A DNA stretch of 23,535 nucleotides, taken from contig JAVZJY010000017.1 of assembly GCA_038872535.1 (NCBI GenBank), positions 1 to 23,535 on the forward strand, in the 5' to 3' direction. Positions 1-7,720 of the stretch are shown here, piece after piece. The first letter of the stretch is position 1; each line of letters begins with the position of its first letter. Below the pieces are notes generated by a model. The model saw only the letters and a list, made by a program, of their open reading frames with translations. It was not told where the DNA came from and made no database searches. This stretch comes from JASEJA01 sp038872535 (GTDB taxonomy: Archaea; Thermoproteota; Bathyarchaeia; Bathyarchaeales; Bathycorpusculaceae). A program made the position numbers and the translations under genes.

Positions 1-316
<316 letters not shown>

Positions 317-545
317 GCATTTTGCGGTGTCTGTTTGACGTTGGCTGTGATTGGCGTTTGCTTTTATGGGCCTATGCATGGCTTCATTATGAGCTTAAAG
401 GCTCACTCGCCCTTCGCCCCACCACCATCGCGATGGGGAGCTGCATCATATTCAATGGCTTAACGCAATGTAGCCAAAATAATTCTGAAGCGGCTTTCAG
501 CCATATAAGGGTTACGTATGCAGTTTTCATTGTTACGTCCACATT
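317..545 (-). promoter_or_regulatory. 23S rRNA leader with a possible own promoter
   Basis: Between the 23S rRNA and the recombinase gene there is no 16S rRNA and no tRNA-Ala, the usual upstream neighbours. On the minus strand a TATA-like CCCTTATATGG (about 501-511) lies so that transcription would begin near 480, followed by a short hairpin (CTGAA/TTCAG) and a leader of roughly 165 bases that contains a palindrome CCATCGCGATGG (425-436) and a GAGCC/GGCTC-type hairpin (about 391-404). These may belong to the precursor processing stems of 23S rRNA. The promoter is inferred from position and TATA resemblance only. Confidence 0.4.
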
Positions 546-1790
546 TTATTTGCGTTTTCTGAATAGCATTATGCCCTCATGGTGGCACACGTATTCGAAG
601 CCTGCCTCTATTAGTTTGCCTGCTTCGTTTATTGTTTTTGCTGTTGCAAAGTGGAATTCGTCGTTTTCTGTTTGGAAGAGGGTTTTCTCTATTTGGATGT
701 ATAGGGTTGTTGTGTCTATGCTTTTGTGGCCTAAGAGCTGGGCTACGTGCAGTAAATCTTTGGTTTTATGGTATTCTGTTGTTGCTTTCCAGTGGCGGAA
801 GGTGTGAAATGTTATTCTAAGAAGCCTTGGGTTTCCAAGTTTTAAGGCGGCTCTTTGTCGGGCTAATTGGAAGACGCGGTGTTTAGTTTTTAATGATGTT
901 TCGCCAAACACGTGTTTATCATTTTTCGGTAAGGCTCCAAGCATCATAGCCAGTTTTGGGCTTATGGCGAAAAGCCTTGCGTTCCCGCCTTTTTCAGGCT
1001 TGTTTAAGGTTACTATACGCCTTTCCAAGTCAACGTCGGCCCATTCGAGGGTGTTGGCTTCTCCAGTCCTCATTCCACTTTCCTTTAATGTCTGTAGGAA
1101 GGCCGCCATTCTCCTGTTGCAACATGCTATTAGATTATCAAGCTCTTGCTCTGTGGGAATGAAGGGTAGTTTCCGCGTCACTTTGTATGTTGGTGGCTCC
1201 CATTTTAAACCCAGCATTTTTAGGAAGCTTGTGTAGCTGCAGACGGCCAAATGCTTCCATGATAAACTCTTCTGAATTTTTGCTAAAACGTCTTTGACTG
1301 TTTCAGGCTGGGTTAAGTCGGCTCCGTTTGCCATTAAAACTTTTAGTTTGTAAACGTAGTTTTCAATTGTAGCATCTTTCAAGCCTTGCTTTTTAAGCCA
1401 CCATGCAAATTCAAGGATTTTGCCTTGAATGTTCGCCTTGTCAAGCTCTGTGGCTCCCGCAGCCCATTGCCCGTTTTCCTTTTGTCCACTCATATGGCCC
1501 CCTTCTCTTGGCTCCAGAAGGGCCAAGGCTCTGGAGCTGCATTCGTTTAAAGTTAAGCCCGCGTCGGTTTTTAAATTCTTGCCTCTATGTTGCCTTTCAA
1601 CTCTGGGCCATGAAAACCTGTAGCCGCAAACCCTACAGAAGTAGCGTTGAATTGCTGTTCCATCCGTTAAATAGCGAAGGCCGTCTCTGTAGAGGCGTTT
1701 TGAACCGCATTCTGGACAAGGGGGCTTGGTTTCAACCTCGATTGTGAAAATGGGCTTTTCTGTTGGGCTTACTGCGGGAACCTCATTCAT
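546..1790 (-). CDS. Tyrosine recombinase (integrase) with N-terminal zinc ribbon
   Basis: This 414-residue protein should cut and rejoin DNA to integrate or excise the element. The catalytic set is complete: R241 (in SGMRTGEANTLEW), K267, H329-x-x-R332 (HTFRHW), H355 (LLGHKS) and the nucleophile Y364 (TTLYIQ). A zinc ribbon with C25/C28 and C52/C55 resembles those at the front of transposases and may bind DNA. Residues about 118-200 form the SAM-like core-binding domain. A tail after the catalytic tyrosine (FHFATAKTI to FRKRK) is of a kind seen in archaeal integrases. The ATG at 1790 is preceded by GGAG about ten bases upstream, lying inside the end of the 77-residue gene before it, so the two are co-transcribed. 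It sits at the left end of a one-directional gene block, as expected for an integrase beside its attachment site. Function is confident; the attachment site is unknown. Confidence 0.92.
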   Translation of the reverse strand: MNEVPAVSPTEKPIFTIEVETKPPCPECGSKRLYRDGLRYLTDGTAIQRYFCRVCGYRFSWPRVERQHRGKNLKTDAGLTLNECSSRALALLEPREGGHMSGQKENGQWAAGATELDKANIQGKILEFAWWLKKQGLKDATIENYVYKLKVLMANGADLTQPETVKDVLAKIQKSLSWKHLAVCSYTSFLKMLGLKWEPPTYKVTRKLPFIPTEQELDNLIACCNRRMAAFLQTLKESGMRTGEANTLEWADVDLERRIVTLNKPEKGGNARLFAISPKLAMMLGALPKNDKHVFGETSLKTKHRVFQLARQRAALKLGNPRLLRITFHTFRHWKATTEYHKTKDLLHVAQLLGHKSIDTTTLYIQIEKTLFQTENDEFHFATAKTINEAGKLIEAGFEYVCHHEGIMLFRKRK

Positions 1791-1794
1791 GATT

Positions 1795-2028
1795 TTAAAC
1801 TCCTTTCAAAATTTTAGGCGGTCTTCCAGGCGGAAGTTTAGGCCTGCTTTTGTCTGGCTTGTAATGGCTTAAACGTTTAAGCTCGAGGAAAAGGCGGATG
1901 TCTATCAAAAGTCGTTCGTTATGCTTGAGAAAATGTATTATCTTGTTTACTGTTGGGTTTCTTCTTCGCGTTTTTATGAACTCCTCGATTGCTTCAAGTT
2001 CTCTAACAGTGAAAATGTAGTTGCGCAT
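1795..2028 (-). CDS. Small basic protein with AT-hook-like tail
   Basis: A 77-residue protein that I do not recognise. It is rich in Lys and Arg, mostly helical in character (residues 8-55, TVRELEAIEEFIKTRRRN onward), and ends in a KLPPGRPPK stretch whose GRP core resembles an AT-hook, a minor-groove DNA-binding motif. This suggests a DNA-binding helper, perhaps a regulator or an excision partner of the recombinase. Its TAA stop lies four bases before the recombinase ATG and it carries that gene's ribosome binding site, so translation of the two is probably coupled. The DNA-binding role is inference from composition. Confidence 0.68.
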   Translation of the reverse strand: MRNYIFTVRELEAIEEFIKTRRRNPTVNKIIHFLKHNERLLIDIRLFLELKRLSHYKPDKSRPKLPPGRPPKILKGV

Positions 2029-2059
2029 GGCTTGTTAAACCTCTCTGCAGAATTTTTCG

Positions 2060-2254
2060 CTAAATTCCAACTGTTGGAATTTTAGCCCCCTGTTTTCTGC
2101 AGGGGCCTTCTTTAACGGCAAGCGTTTTTCCAGGATAATATTTGGGGTTTGCCACTGTAACACGATGCCAATGACTCCAACCGTAAAGAAACGTTAAGGC
2201 TTCCAGCAAACGTAAACCCTGCCCGCAAATCTCCCCATCCACCATTTCAATCAC
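2060..2254 (-). CDS. Small protein of the mobile element, unknown function
   Basis: A 64-residue frame starting at GTG 2254, whose first bases overlap the TGA stop of the preceding 47-residue frame as GTGA. It has no family I recognise. The sequence holds an aromatic-rich middle (FLYGWSHWHRVTVANPKYY) and only two cysteines. The overlap with the gene before it, the same strand and the short gap to the next gene (31 bases) argue that it is translated as part of the element operon. It ends with TAG. Being short and without homologues in view, it remains less sure than its neighbours. Confidence 0.45.
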   Translation of the reverse strand: MIEMVDGEICGQGLRLLEALTFLYGWSHWHRVTVANPKYYPGKTLAVKEGPCRKQGAKIPTVGI

Positions 2255-2394
2255 CGTTTGGAATGATGTTCAGCCTTCTTTTCTGAAAAGAAGCTTAAAT
2301 CTGGCTGAAGAGGCATCATTTCAACTTTGCAACTGTGTGTAGAAGAGGTGTTTTCGCTTAGTTTGCTCCTAACCCTTTCCATCCACTCATTCAC
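2251..2394 (-). CDS. Micro-protein, 47 residues, translationally coupled
   Basis: A frame of 47 residues reading GTG AAT GAG TGG ATG and ending in TGA at 2251. Its GTG start overlaps the TGA stop of the primase gene (GTGA), and its own TGA overlaps the GTG start of the next gene in the same way. Two consecutive four-base overlaps are hard to obtain by chance and indicate stop-start coupled translation. The protein is charged (EWMERVRSKLSE at the front, SEKKAEHHSKR at the end) with one cysteine. No known domain is visible. It could instead start at the ATG four codons further in. Existence is inferred from the overlaps alone. Confidence 0.42.
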   Translation of the reverse strand: MNEWMERVRSKLSENTSSTHSCKVEMMPLQPDLSFFSEKKAEHHSKR

Positions 2395-4478
2395 ACCTTC
2401 AAATTCGCACTGTATACCCTCCGCTGAAAAGTTGAAATGGTGATGTTTAACAGCTTTTCAAGGCTCTCCAGCCAAAACAGGCAGTTTTCTCTTGCATTTT
2501 TCAGATTGACATGATGTTTGGGCTTTTCTCTTAGGAGTTCGTAGCTGTAGGGCTTGGTGGTTTGAATCTCTTTTAAGTAGCCGTTCTTAGCAAGTGCTTT
2601 CAATATGCGGTAAGCCGTCAACGTTGAAAAGCCCGTTTTCTCTGCAACCTTATGTTTATCCAACATTTCACCATCCTCGAAAAGTTCCAACACTTGTTCT
2701 TGCCTCTTCTCCAACCGAGTTACAGTTTGCTGAATTGCTTCGCCTAACACGTCAAGGGCAAAGTCGAAATCGTCGGGCACCGCTATAACGTATGTTTTGT
2801 CTTGAACGTGGATTCTCGGCCTATCCGCTTGCCTAATAAGGGCTAACACTTTAGCAAAAGATACTATTTTCTCAATGTGGGTTCTAAGGGCCACCTGCTG
2901 TTCACGTGTTTGAGCATAATCCACAAACTTCATCAAATAGGGTGGAGGAAAAACGATAACCTCATTCAGCCATCCATTCAATCTTAAAGCGTTACGGAAA
3001 TCTTCCACATTGAAGGGCTCTTCTAAGCCCAGTATTTGTTTGAGGCTCTCAGGGAGCATGGCGTTTCTAATTTTGAAAGCCATGACGCGTCTCGTTAGGA
3101 TCGGGTCGTCGCTCATACTGATTCTGAAGGTTCGTCTATACAAGTCGGAATAAATATCCACATCCGCTTCTGTCGTAATAAAATTTTTTGCATTAGTTTT
3201 CGCTCGGCCCATCATCATACGGCCCGTAGCCTCATCCCGCATGGGATAAATAGTTTCGATAGGCTCCCCTTCACCTATGGCTCTTAAGCCCAAAGTGCCC
3301 GTTTTAGACTGAACGCCGGCCGCCTCGTAGATTAAAAGTGTTCCATGAAACTCTTCCGGAATGTATTTTACCGCTTCAGGCGTGGCTGTGGTGAATTCGA
3401 AAATCCATTCAGGCGGGATTAAAGGCTTGATAGCCCTTAACGATTCGTTTTTTCCGCTTCCGCTGAAGCCTGTGAGAATTAAGCTGAAGGGATATTTAGT
3501 TTGGCCACTGCATAACGCTACAAAATCGCAAATTAGAACTTTATCCTCACCGATGAGGCGTCTCCGGCCATATTTAACGGCTAAGCTTATCAAATCCTGT
3601 TTCAAAAGCTCGCGGGCCCTAGCTTTTTCCCCTTCAGTTAAAAATTCGTTGGCATCTTTAGGCGCGTATGGACACTCAAAGCCTAAACAGAAACCCCATT
3701 CACGAATGCTCTGACATGAAGCCGCTTTCTCAGGCTCGGCAGTTTTAACTTGATACAAGCTTTTTGTAAAGCTAAAGTCTTCTTGCCCTTCGAAAAGCCT
3801 TGCAACGGCTTCATCGCCTAATCCAGCCCGCTTATACTCGGCCGCAATAGCCAACCGCATTAGATGAGGAAGGTTGCTGCACGTTTCAAGCGCCTTTTTT
3901 AGGCAGGGCCGGACGCCTCTAACACGCTTCACACGCTTTTTCCCTTCAGTTTTAACTTTTGAAGGCTTAAATTTCGCCCTAAACCTTTCATAAAAATCTG
4001 GAACCTTAACAATTTCATCGTCCTGATAAACAGTGTAGGCCCCGCTCTCATAACATGATGGAGCCATAACCGCTAGGCCGTGAACGTGCAGCTCGAGCCC
4101 AAACTTCTCTTTTACATCTATGTTCTTCGCGTCGTTTGGCTTGTCAATAAATACAAAAACGTGGAAGCCTCGGGGCGTCTTATCAATGTATGTGTTCTGA
4201 AGCTCTGGAAAAGCTCGCATTAGAAGGGTGAAAGCGTCATGTTTAACCGGAGCATCTAAGTCTATGTCGACGTATGCCAGCCAACCGTGAGGCGTAGACC
4301 CTAAAACAACCGCGTAGCCATTAGCCCCAACCCAATCAAGCCCCTCAAAGCCCGGATAGTTCTCTTTCGCCTAAGGCTGAAGGTTCTTGTCGCCGCTTAC
4401 GTCGAGGCTGATCCTTAATGGGACAATTTTAAGGCCTAATTCCGTCCAACGCTTAGCAGCCGCTATTAAATGCTGCAT
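2391..4478 (-). CDS. Primase-polymerase/AAA+ helicase replicase with in-frame TAG
   Basis: The likely replication protein of the element. Reading from ATG 4478, which follows a GAGGTGGG ribosome binding site and overlaps the upstream gene by 13 bases, gives 695 codons with a TAG at codon 36. Before the TAG comes the usual start of an archaeo-eukaryotic primase-polymerase domain (RWTELGLKIVPL). After it come the metal-binding DxD (D71, D73 in YVDIDLD) and the RGFH motif (H106). Cysteines at 192, 200, 255, 264 and 269 resemble the cysteine cluster of primase C-terminal domains. A P-loop follows at 337-344 (GFSGSGKN, with Asn where Ser or Thr is normal), then a Walker B-like LLIYEA (381-386), a sensor region (AKNFITTEAD) and an arginine-rich stretch (DLYRRTFRISM). 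A winged helix lies near 589-651. The frame without the first part (from ATG 4220) would lack both the DxD and the N-terminal strands. So it is either read through or inactive. Confidence 0.85.
4371..4373 (-). other. In-frame amber codon (TAG) inside the primase domain
   Basis: Codons on both sides are in one frame: ...GACAAGAACCTTCAGCCT, TAG, then GCGAAAGAGAACTATCCG. The protein sequence before and after both fit one primase-polymerase domain. From the TAG to the DxD motif there is no ATG, GTG or TTG in this frame, only a CTG just before it, so restarting downstream cannot give an active site by a usual start. It may be read as pyrrolysine or by suppression, or be a CAG-to-TAG or similar mutation. 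Confidence 0.85.
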
Positions 4479-5209
4479 CCCCCCCACCTCTTTGCCTTCA
4501 TTAATTCTGGATTGAAGTCGCAGCGTATTCTTAAACCGCCGGCGAAAATCTGCCTCATAACTCTTCGAATCTGCCAAAGCTTTCGCGGGCAAAGCCGAAA
4601 GTCGCAGTAGCCGATGCTGCCGTCACGTGCAACGCAGCATAAGTATCCGTAATTATCAATAGTTTGAAACGGACAAGCCAATTCAGCCTGTTTTTCATTT
4701 TTGACAGCCTCCAGCCACTTTTTACACCCATAGATTGAGTTCAAAACGTCTACGTATAGCATGAAAGTGAAGGCTATCCAGCATTTGCCATGCTTCTCAA
4801 CTTTCGCCAAATTTAGTCTATGAATGAAAAGCAGCCGACGTATACGCGTCAAGTTTTGTAAAACTTTTAAAACGACTTCTTCATTAGGTTCAATCGTTAA
4901 AAAGCATTTGTTTGAGCCCTCCCAATGTTTCGGATCTAAAAGCGCAAGCGTCTCATCAAATAATTGTACAATTTGCTTCAAAGCCTTTCGAACATGCTGC
5001 CATTTCGGCGTTTTAGCGCGGTTAAGCAATTTTTTAACGTACCATAATTGAATATCCAAATTTTCAACTGACTCCCACAGTCGCCAGTTTAACAATTCTC
5101 GCCCATGAAAGCCTTGAAGAGCCCAAAAGTCACCACGCGTTTTCCAACGGTAGCCTTGCCTTTCCAGTTCCCTCAACACGTTTTCATGCATATTTTTATA
5201 GAATTCCAA
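4466..5209 (-). CDS. Cys-rich protein of the mobile element, unknown function
   Basis: A 247-residue protein without a family I recognise. The first 160 residues are helical and rich in Trp, Arg and Lys (for example the ENLDIQLWYVKKLLNRAK region near 50-66). The C-terminal part has cysteines at 179, 191, 192, 202 and 207, spaced in a way that could hold zinc or an iron-sulfur cluster, in a setting (GSIGYCDFRLCPRKLW) that recalls Fe-S regions of primase large subunits. This likeness is weak. Its end overlaps the start of the replicase gene, so the two are coupled and it may serve in replication. The chosen TTG start at 5209 has a GGAGATG sequence upstream; an ATG at 5191 is an alternative. Confidence 0.72.
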   Translation of the reverse strand: MEFYKNMHENVLRELERQGYRWKTRGDFWALQGFHGRELLNWRLWESVENLDIQLWYVKKLLNRAKTPKWQHVRKALKQIVQLFDETLALLDPKHWEGSNKCFLTIEPNEEVVLKVLQNLTRIRRLLFIHRLNLAKVEKHGKCWIAFTFMLYVDVLNSIYGCKKWLEAVKNEKQAELACPFQTIDNYGYLCCVARDGSIGYCDFRLCPRKLWQIRRVMRQIFAGGLRIRCDFNPELMKAKRWGGCSI

Positions 5210-5230
5210 TCAAAGAGCATCTCCGCAAAA

Positions 5231-5320
5231 AGTTGAAGAGGCAACAAGCCGTCTAGGCTTTGCCTCTCCACTATACATTACACAGAACTTTTATGTGGGG
5301 AGCAGCTGCCACATGAACGT
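5231..5320 (-). promoter_or_regulatory. Leader with TATA-like box and two hairpins
   Basis: On the minus strand a TATA-like CCTTTAAAACG (about 5317-5327) is followed by a hairpin with arms ATGTGG/CCACAT (5309-5314 with 5293-5298) and then a longer one (5269-5260 with 5244-5235, plus an inner AGCC/GGCT helix 5259-5256 with 5250-5247). In the long helix the pair 5268/5236 is G-U on the minus strand but A-C on the plus strand, which fits a minus-strand RNA. It may be the promoter and structured leader of the Cys-rich protein gene, or a terminator for the gene upstream. Confidence 0.4.
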
Positions 5321-5364
5321 TTTAAAGGCTTTGGGCCATTTTAATCGGCTAATTTGTAGACAGC

Positions 5365-6693
5365 TTAAAACGAAGTCCACGTTTTTTCATAGCTTTTCCA
5401 TTTTAATTTTCTATTCGGCGCAAGCCTTTGCCAGAAATTCTTGAGGGGGAACGTTTCCCGTCGTTCAGGTTCTTTTTCTCTCGCGAGCATCGAATAAACA
5501 AAATGTATTATCGCAAGAATTAGATACTCCGGGCTTCTGCCCCGCTTGTTAAAGTTTATCCATAAGTAACGTGTAAACCGCAGAACCTCTTCAACGATGC
5601 GCTGTTTCTGCCGGCTTAAACATTCATTTTCCAAAACATTTAAGATTATAGGCTCTACTCGAACTTCAAAATCCACTTGCGCCCTCTCCCTTCTCGCCCT
5701 TGAAATTCCATAGGGTGTTCTCATAATGTAACCTTCAAACGTCTTTCGGACGGTTTTTTTGTCAGGTGTTACCCCACCGTCGCCGTCAACCTCTTTTTTC
5801 CATGAATATGGGCCGAAAACACTGCTTTTAAACTTGGAATGATGCTCCTGCCAGCTGAAGCTCTTGCGGATTGATGAGAAGGTTTTCACGTTAAGTACAA
5901 CAGGCTCCCATAAAGGCGTTTCAAACGTTTGGAGTTTAAAATAGAAGCTTTCGCCGCAGGCTAAACATCGGTAGCCGATTATCCCGCAGCCTACGAATCG
6001 GTTGATTCGCTCGAAGCTTTTGTATTTACCGAACTTAAACCATGGATATTTGCATCGTGGACATTCCCTTCTAATCTCAGCTTCATTCGAAATTATTCCC
6101 CTTATGCTTACTGTCGCTTCATTTTCCACTTTAAACTCGCGTCTGCAGTTAAGGCATAGGGCGTAACTTGGCCTGATTTCGCTGTACTCCCAGTCGATAG
6201 GAGACCTGCCAACATGGATTTGTTCATCATCATCAATCCAGACAAAACTTTTCTTTTCATAATCAAAAAAGTCATCTTCATCGGACGTACCGCAAAATGG
6301 ACAAGTGTAATATTTCCATTTTATTTTAACGAGTCCGCCGTTTTCCTCAAGTATTTCGCTGAAAGCTGAACCTTGTCGTTTCTGTTCTTCCCTTGCTTTT
6401 CTAACATATTTGAATGCAACTTTATTGCGATAATCCAGGAGAACCTTCATCACAGACATATTTAAAATTTCAAACTTAAACCCACATGATTTACAAAAAA
6501 CATCGCCACTTAAAGACATAACTTTCAACTTTTTCCCACATTTCGGGCATGGCTCCTTCAAAAAAGCTGAGACGCCCAAATCCTTAAGACTGCGCAACTT
6601 GTTTAACTCCCCTTGCATCCTTAATAAGCCCCTGCTTTCCACAGCTTGCCCCCTATATAATATAGGGGCAAAGTATTTTGAGCCGTTTTTCAA
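5365..6693 (-). CDS. Multi-zinc-ribbon protein, unknown function
   Basis: A 442-residue protein with three four-cysteine zinc ribbons in its first half: C49/C52 with C67/C70, C131/C134 with C180/C183, and C211/C214 with C243/C246 (C236 is extra). Ribbons of this kind occur in transcription factors, primases, ribosomal proteins and transposases, so nucleic-acid binding is likely. The second half (about 260-442) is basic and contains no motif I know; residues 385-415 look helical. The TTG start at 6693 lies only nine bases after the previous stop and has no clear ribosome binding site. ATG 6618 (residue 26), preceded by an AGG-containing stretch, may be the real start, and all the ribbons would be kept. 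It belongs to the same strand block as the replicase and is probably an element gene. Confidence 0.75.
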   Translation of the reverse strand: MKNGSKYFAPILYRGQAVESRGLLRMQGELNKLRSLKDLGVSAFLKEPCPKCGKKLKVMSLSGDVFCKSCGFKFEILNMSVMKVLLDYRNKVAFKYVRKAREEQKRQGSAFSEILEENGGLVKIKWKYYTCPFCGTSDEDDFFDYEKKSFVWIDDDEQIHVGRSPIDWEYSEIRPSYALCLNCRREFKVENEATVSIRGIISNEAEIRRECPRCKYPWFKFGKYKSFERINRFVGCGIIGYRCLACGESFYFKLQTFETPLWEPVVLNVKTFSSIRKSFSWQEHHSKFKSSVFGPYSWKKEVDGDGGVTPDKKTVRKTFEGYIMRTPYGISRARRERAQVDFEVRVEPIILNVLENECLSRQKQRIVEEVLRFTRYLWINFNKRGRSPEYLILAIIHFVYSMLAREKEPERRETFPLKNFWQRLAPNRKLKWKSYEKTWTSF

Positions 6694-6702
6694 AAAAGAA
6701 GC

Positions 6703-7032
6703 TTAAAACTGCCTTTTCCGCAACTCAATTAATCCTTCAGGAGTGCGTAGACAGTGAACGCCTTTATCCCTCAAAATTTTCCAAACATCGTTCCATGTTT
6801 TAACGTAAGCTTCCCAGTTAACCTCTTTCAAAAACTTGTGAGGAGGATCATATGGGATTTGATGAGCATAATAAACAATGTCGACGAGCACAGTCATGAC
6901 ATATTCAGGCCGCTTGCCTTGAATGTGTCCTAAAACTGCCTTGTAGAGGGCTTCAACATTATCGCGTATAACGCGGGGAACCGTTGGGTCTTCAAACCAT
7001 TTTCCGATTTCCAGATGTTTCGCGCACGTCAC
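6703..7032 (-). CDS. Small orphan protein at the right end of the element
   Basis: A 109-residue protein with a GTG start at 7032. It is soluble in character, with helical stretches (VIRDNVEALYKAVLGHIQ) and several Trp residues in the second half (VNWEAYVKTWNDVWKIL). I do not recognise it. It is the first gene of the minus-strand block and is followed after nine bases by the zinc-ribbon gene, so both form one transcription unit. The frame stays open for 22 codons upstream of the GTG but with no usual start codon, and a TATA-like TTTATAAA lies only a few bases before the GTG, too near to serve this start. The gene may thus be shortened at its front by the junction with the neighbouring chromosome. 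Confidence 0.65.
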   Translation of the reverse strand: MTCAKHLEIGKWFEDPTVPRVIRDNVEALYKAVLGHIQGKRPEYVMTVLVDIVYYAHQIPYDPPHKFLKEVNWEAYVKTWNDVWKILRDKGVHCLRTPEGLIELRKRQF

Positions 7033-7040
7033 GTTTATAA

Positions 7041-7571
7041 AATGCCACAGGCTGCTTTGTTTCGGGTTTGTTTTCTGTCTATAAATTTTATGTTAAATCC
7101 AAGGGTGAAAGTGTTCTAGATCTCTTTGACGTCATCCTCATAGACTCCAACGAACAAATCATCCCCAACACAGCAATAGATGGCCACTATTACACTTCAA
7201 TGCACGACATAAGCATCATAAGCCTAGAAGCATCCAAAACAACCGTCAACGTTACAATAAAAAATAATGGCGCATACACAGAAACCTTCAACGTCAGCGT
7301 ATACTACACTCTCTTAGCAGACCCACAAATAGGAACCCAAACAATAACCCTGGAACCAGAAACTAACCTAACATTAACCTTCACATGGAACCCACCACAA
7401 TCTGGGCGATATGAAATAAAAGCAGAAGCAGAACCGGTAGCAGGAGAAATTTACACACAAGATAATACATTAACAATTCAAGTCTACATAAGCCTAAACG
7501 ACCCTGAAAATTATGAAACAGATAGATACATTAACAGAGACCTCAAGACCTTACATTTAGCTGTAAATTAA
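7041..7571 (+). pseudogene. Fragment of a cohesin/CARDB-type exported protein
   Basis: The frame is open from 7041 (after TAA 7038-7040) to TAA at 7569-7571; a TTG at 7068 is the only early start. The first part (SGLFSVYKFYVKSKGES to IPNTAIDGHYY) matches the last strands of a cohesin-like domain of archaeal surface proteins. It is followed by a CARDB-like domain (DISIISLEASKTTVNVTIKN, then QSGRYEIKAEAEPV). The N-terminal signal peptide and most of the cohesin-like domain are missing, and the C-terminus lacks any anchor. The break on the left coincides with the end of the minus-strand element. It is therefore read as a remnant. Domain naming rests on sequence pattern by eye. Confidence 0.6.
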
Positions 7572-7720
7572 CCATAAGCATTGAATCAAAAGTTATAGGA
7601 TAGCCAAATTCTTTCAGTGTCTCTTAAAAGATCGGGAAACTCTGTAAAGTTTGGCAAATTTTAAAAATATCAAGCCGCTAATAATGTTTGTAACTTCGCA
7701 TAGATTGTTGGGGTATTGGC

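Noticed and set aside
632..1747. Plus-strand frames opposite the integrase gene
   Set aside because: Mirror frames of a gene with complete catalytic motifs on the other strand.
7033..7042. TTTATAAA as promoter of the 109-residue gene
   Set aside because: It lies only a few bases before the GTG start, too near for an archaeal TATA box to serve it.
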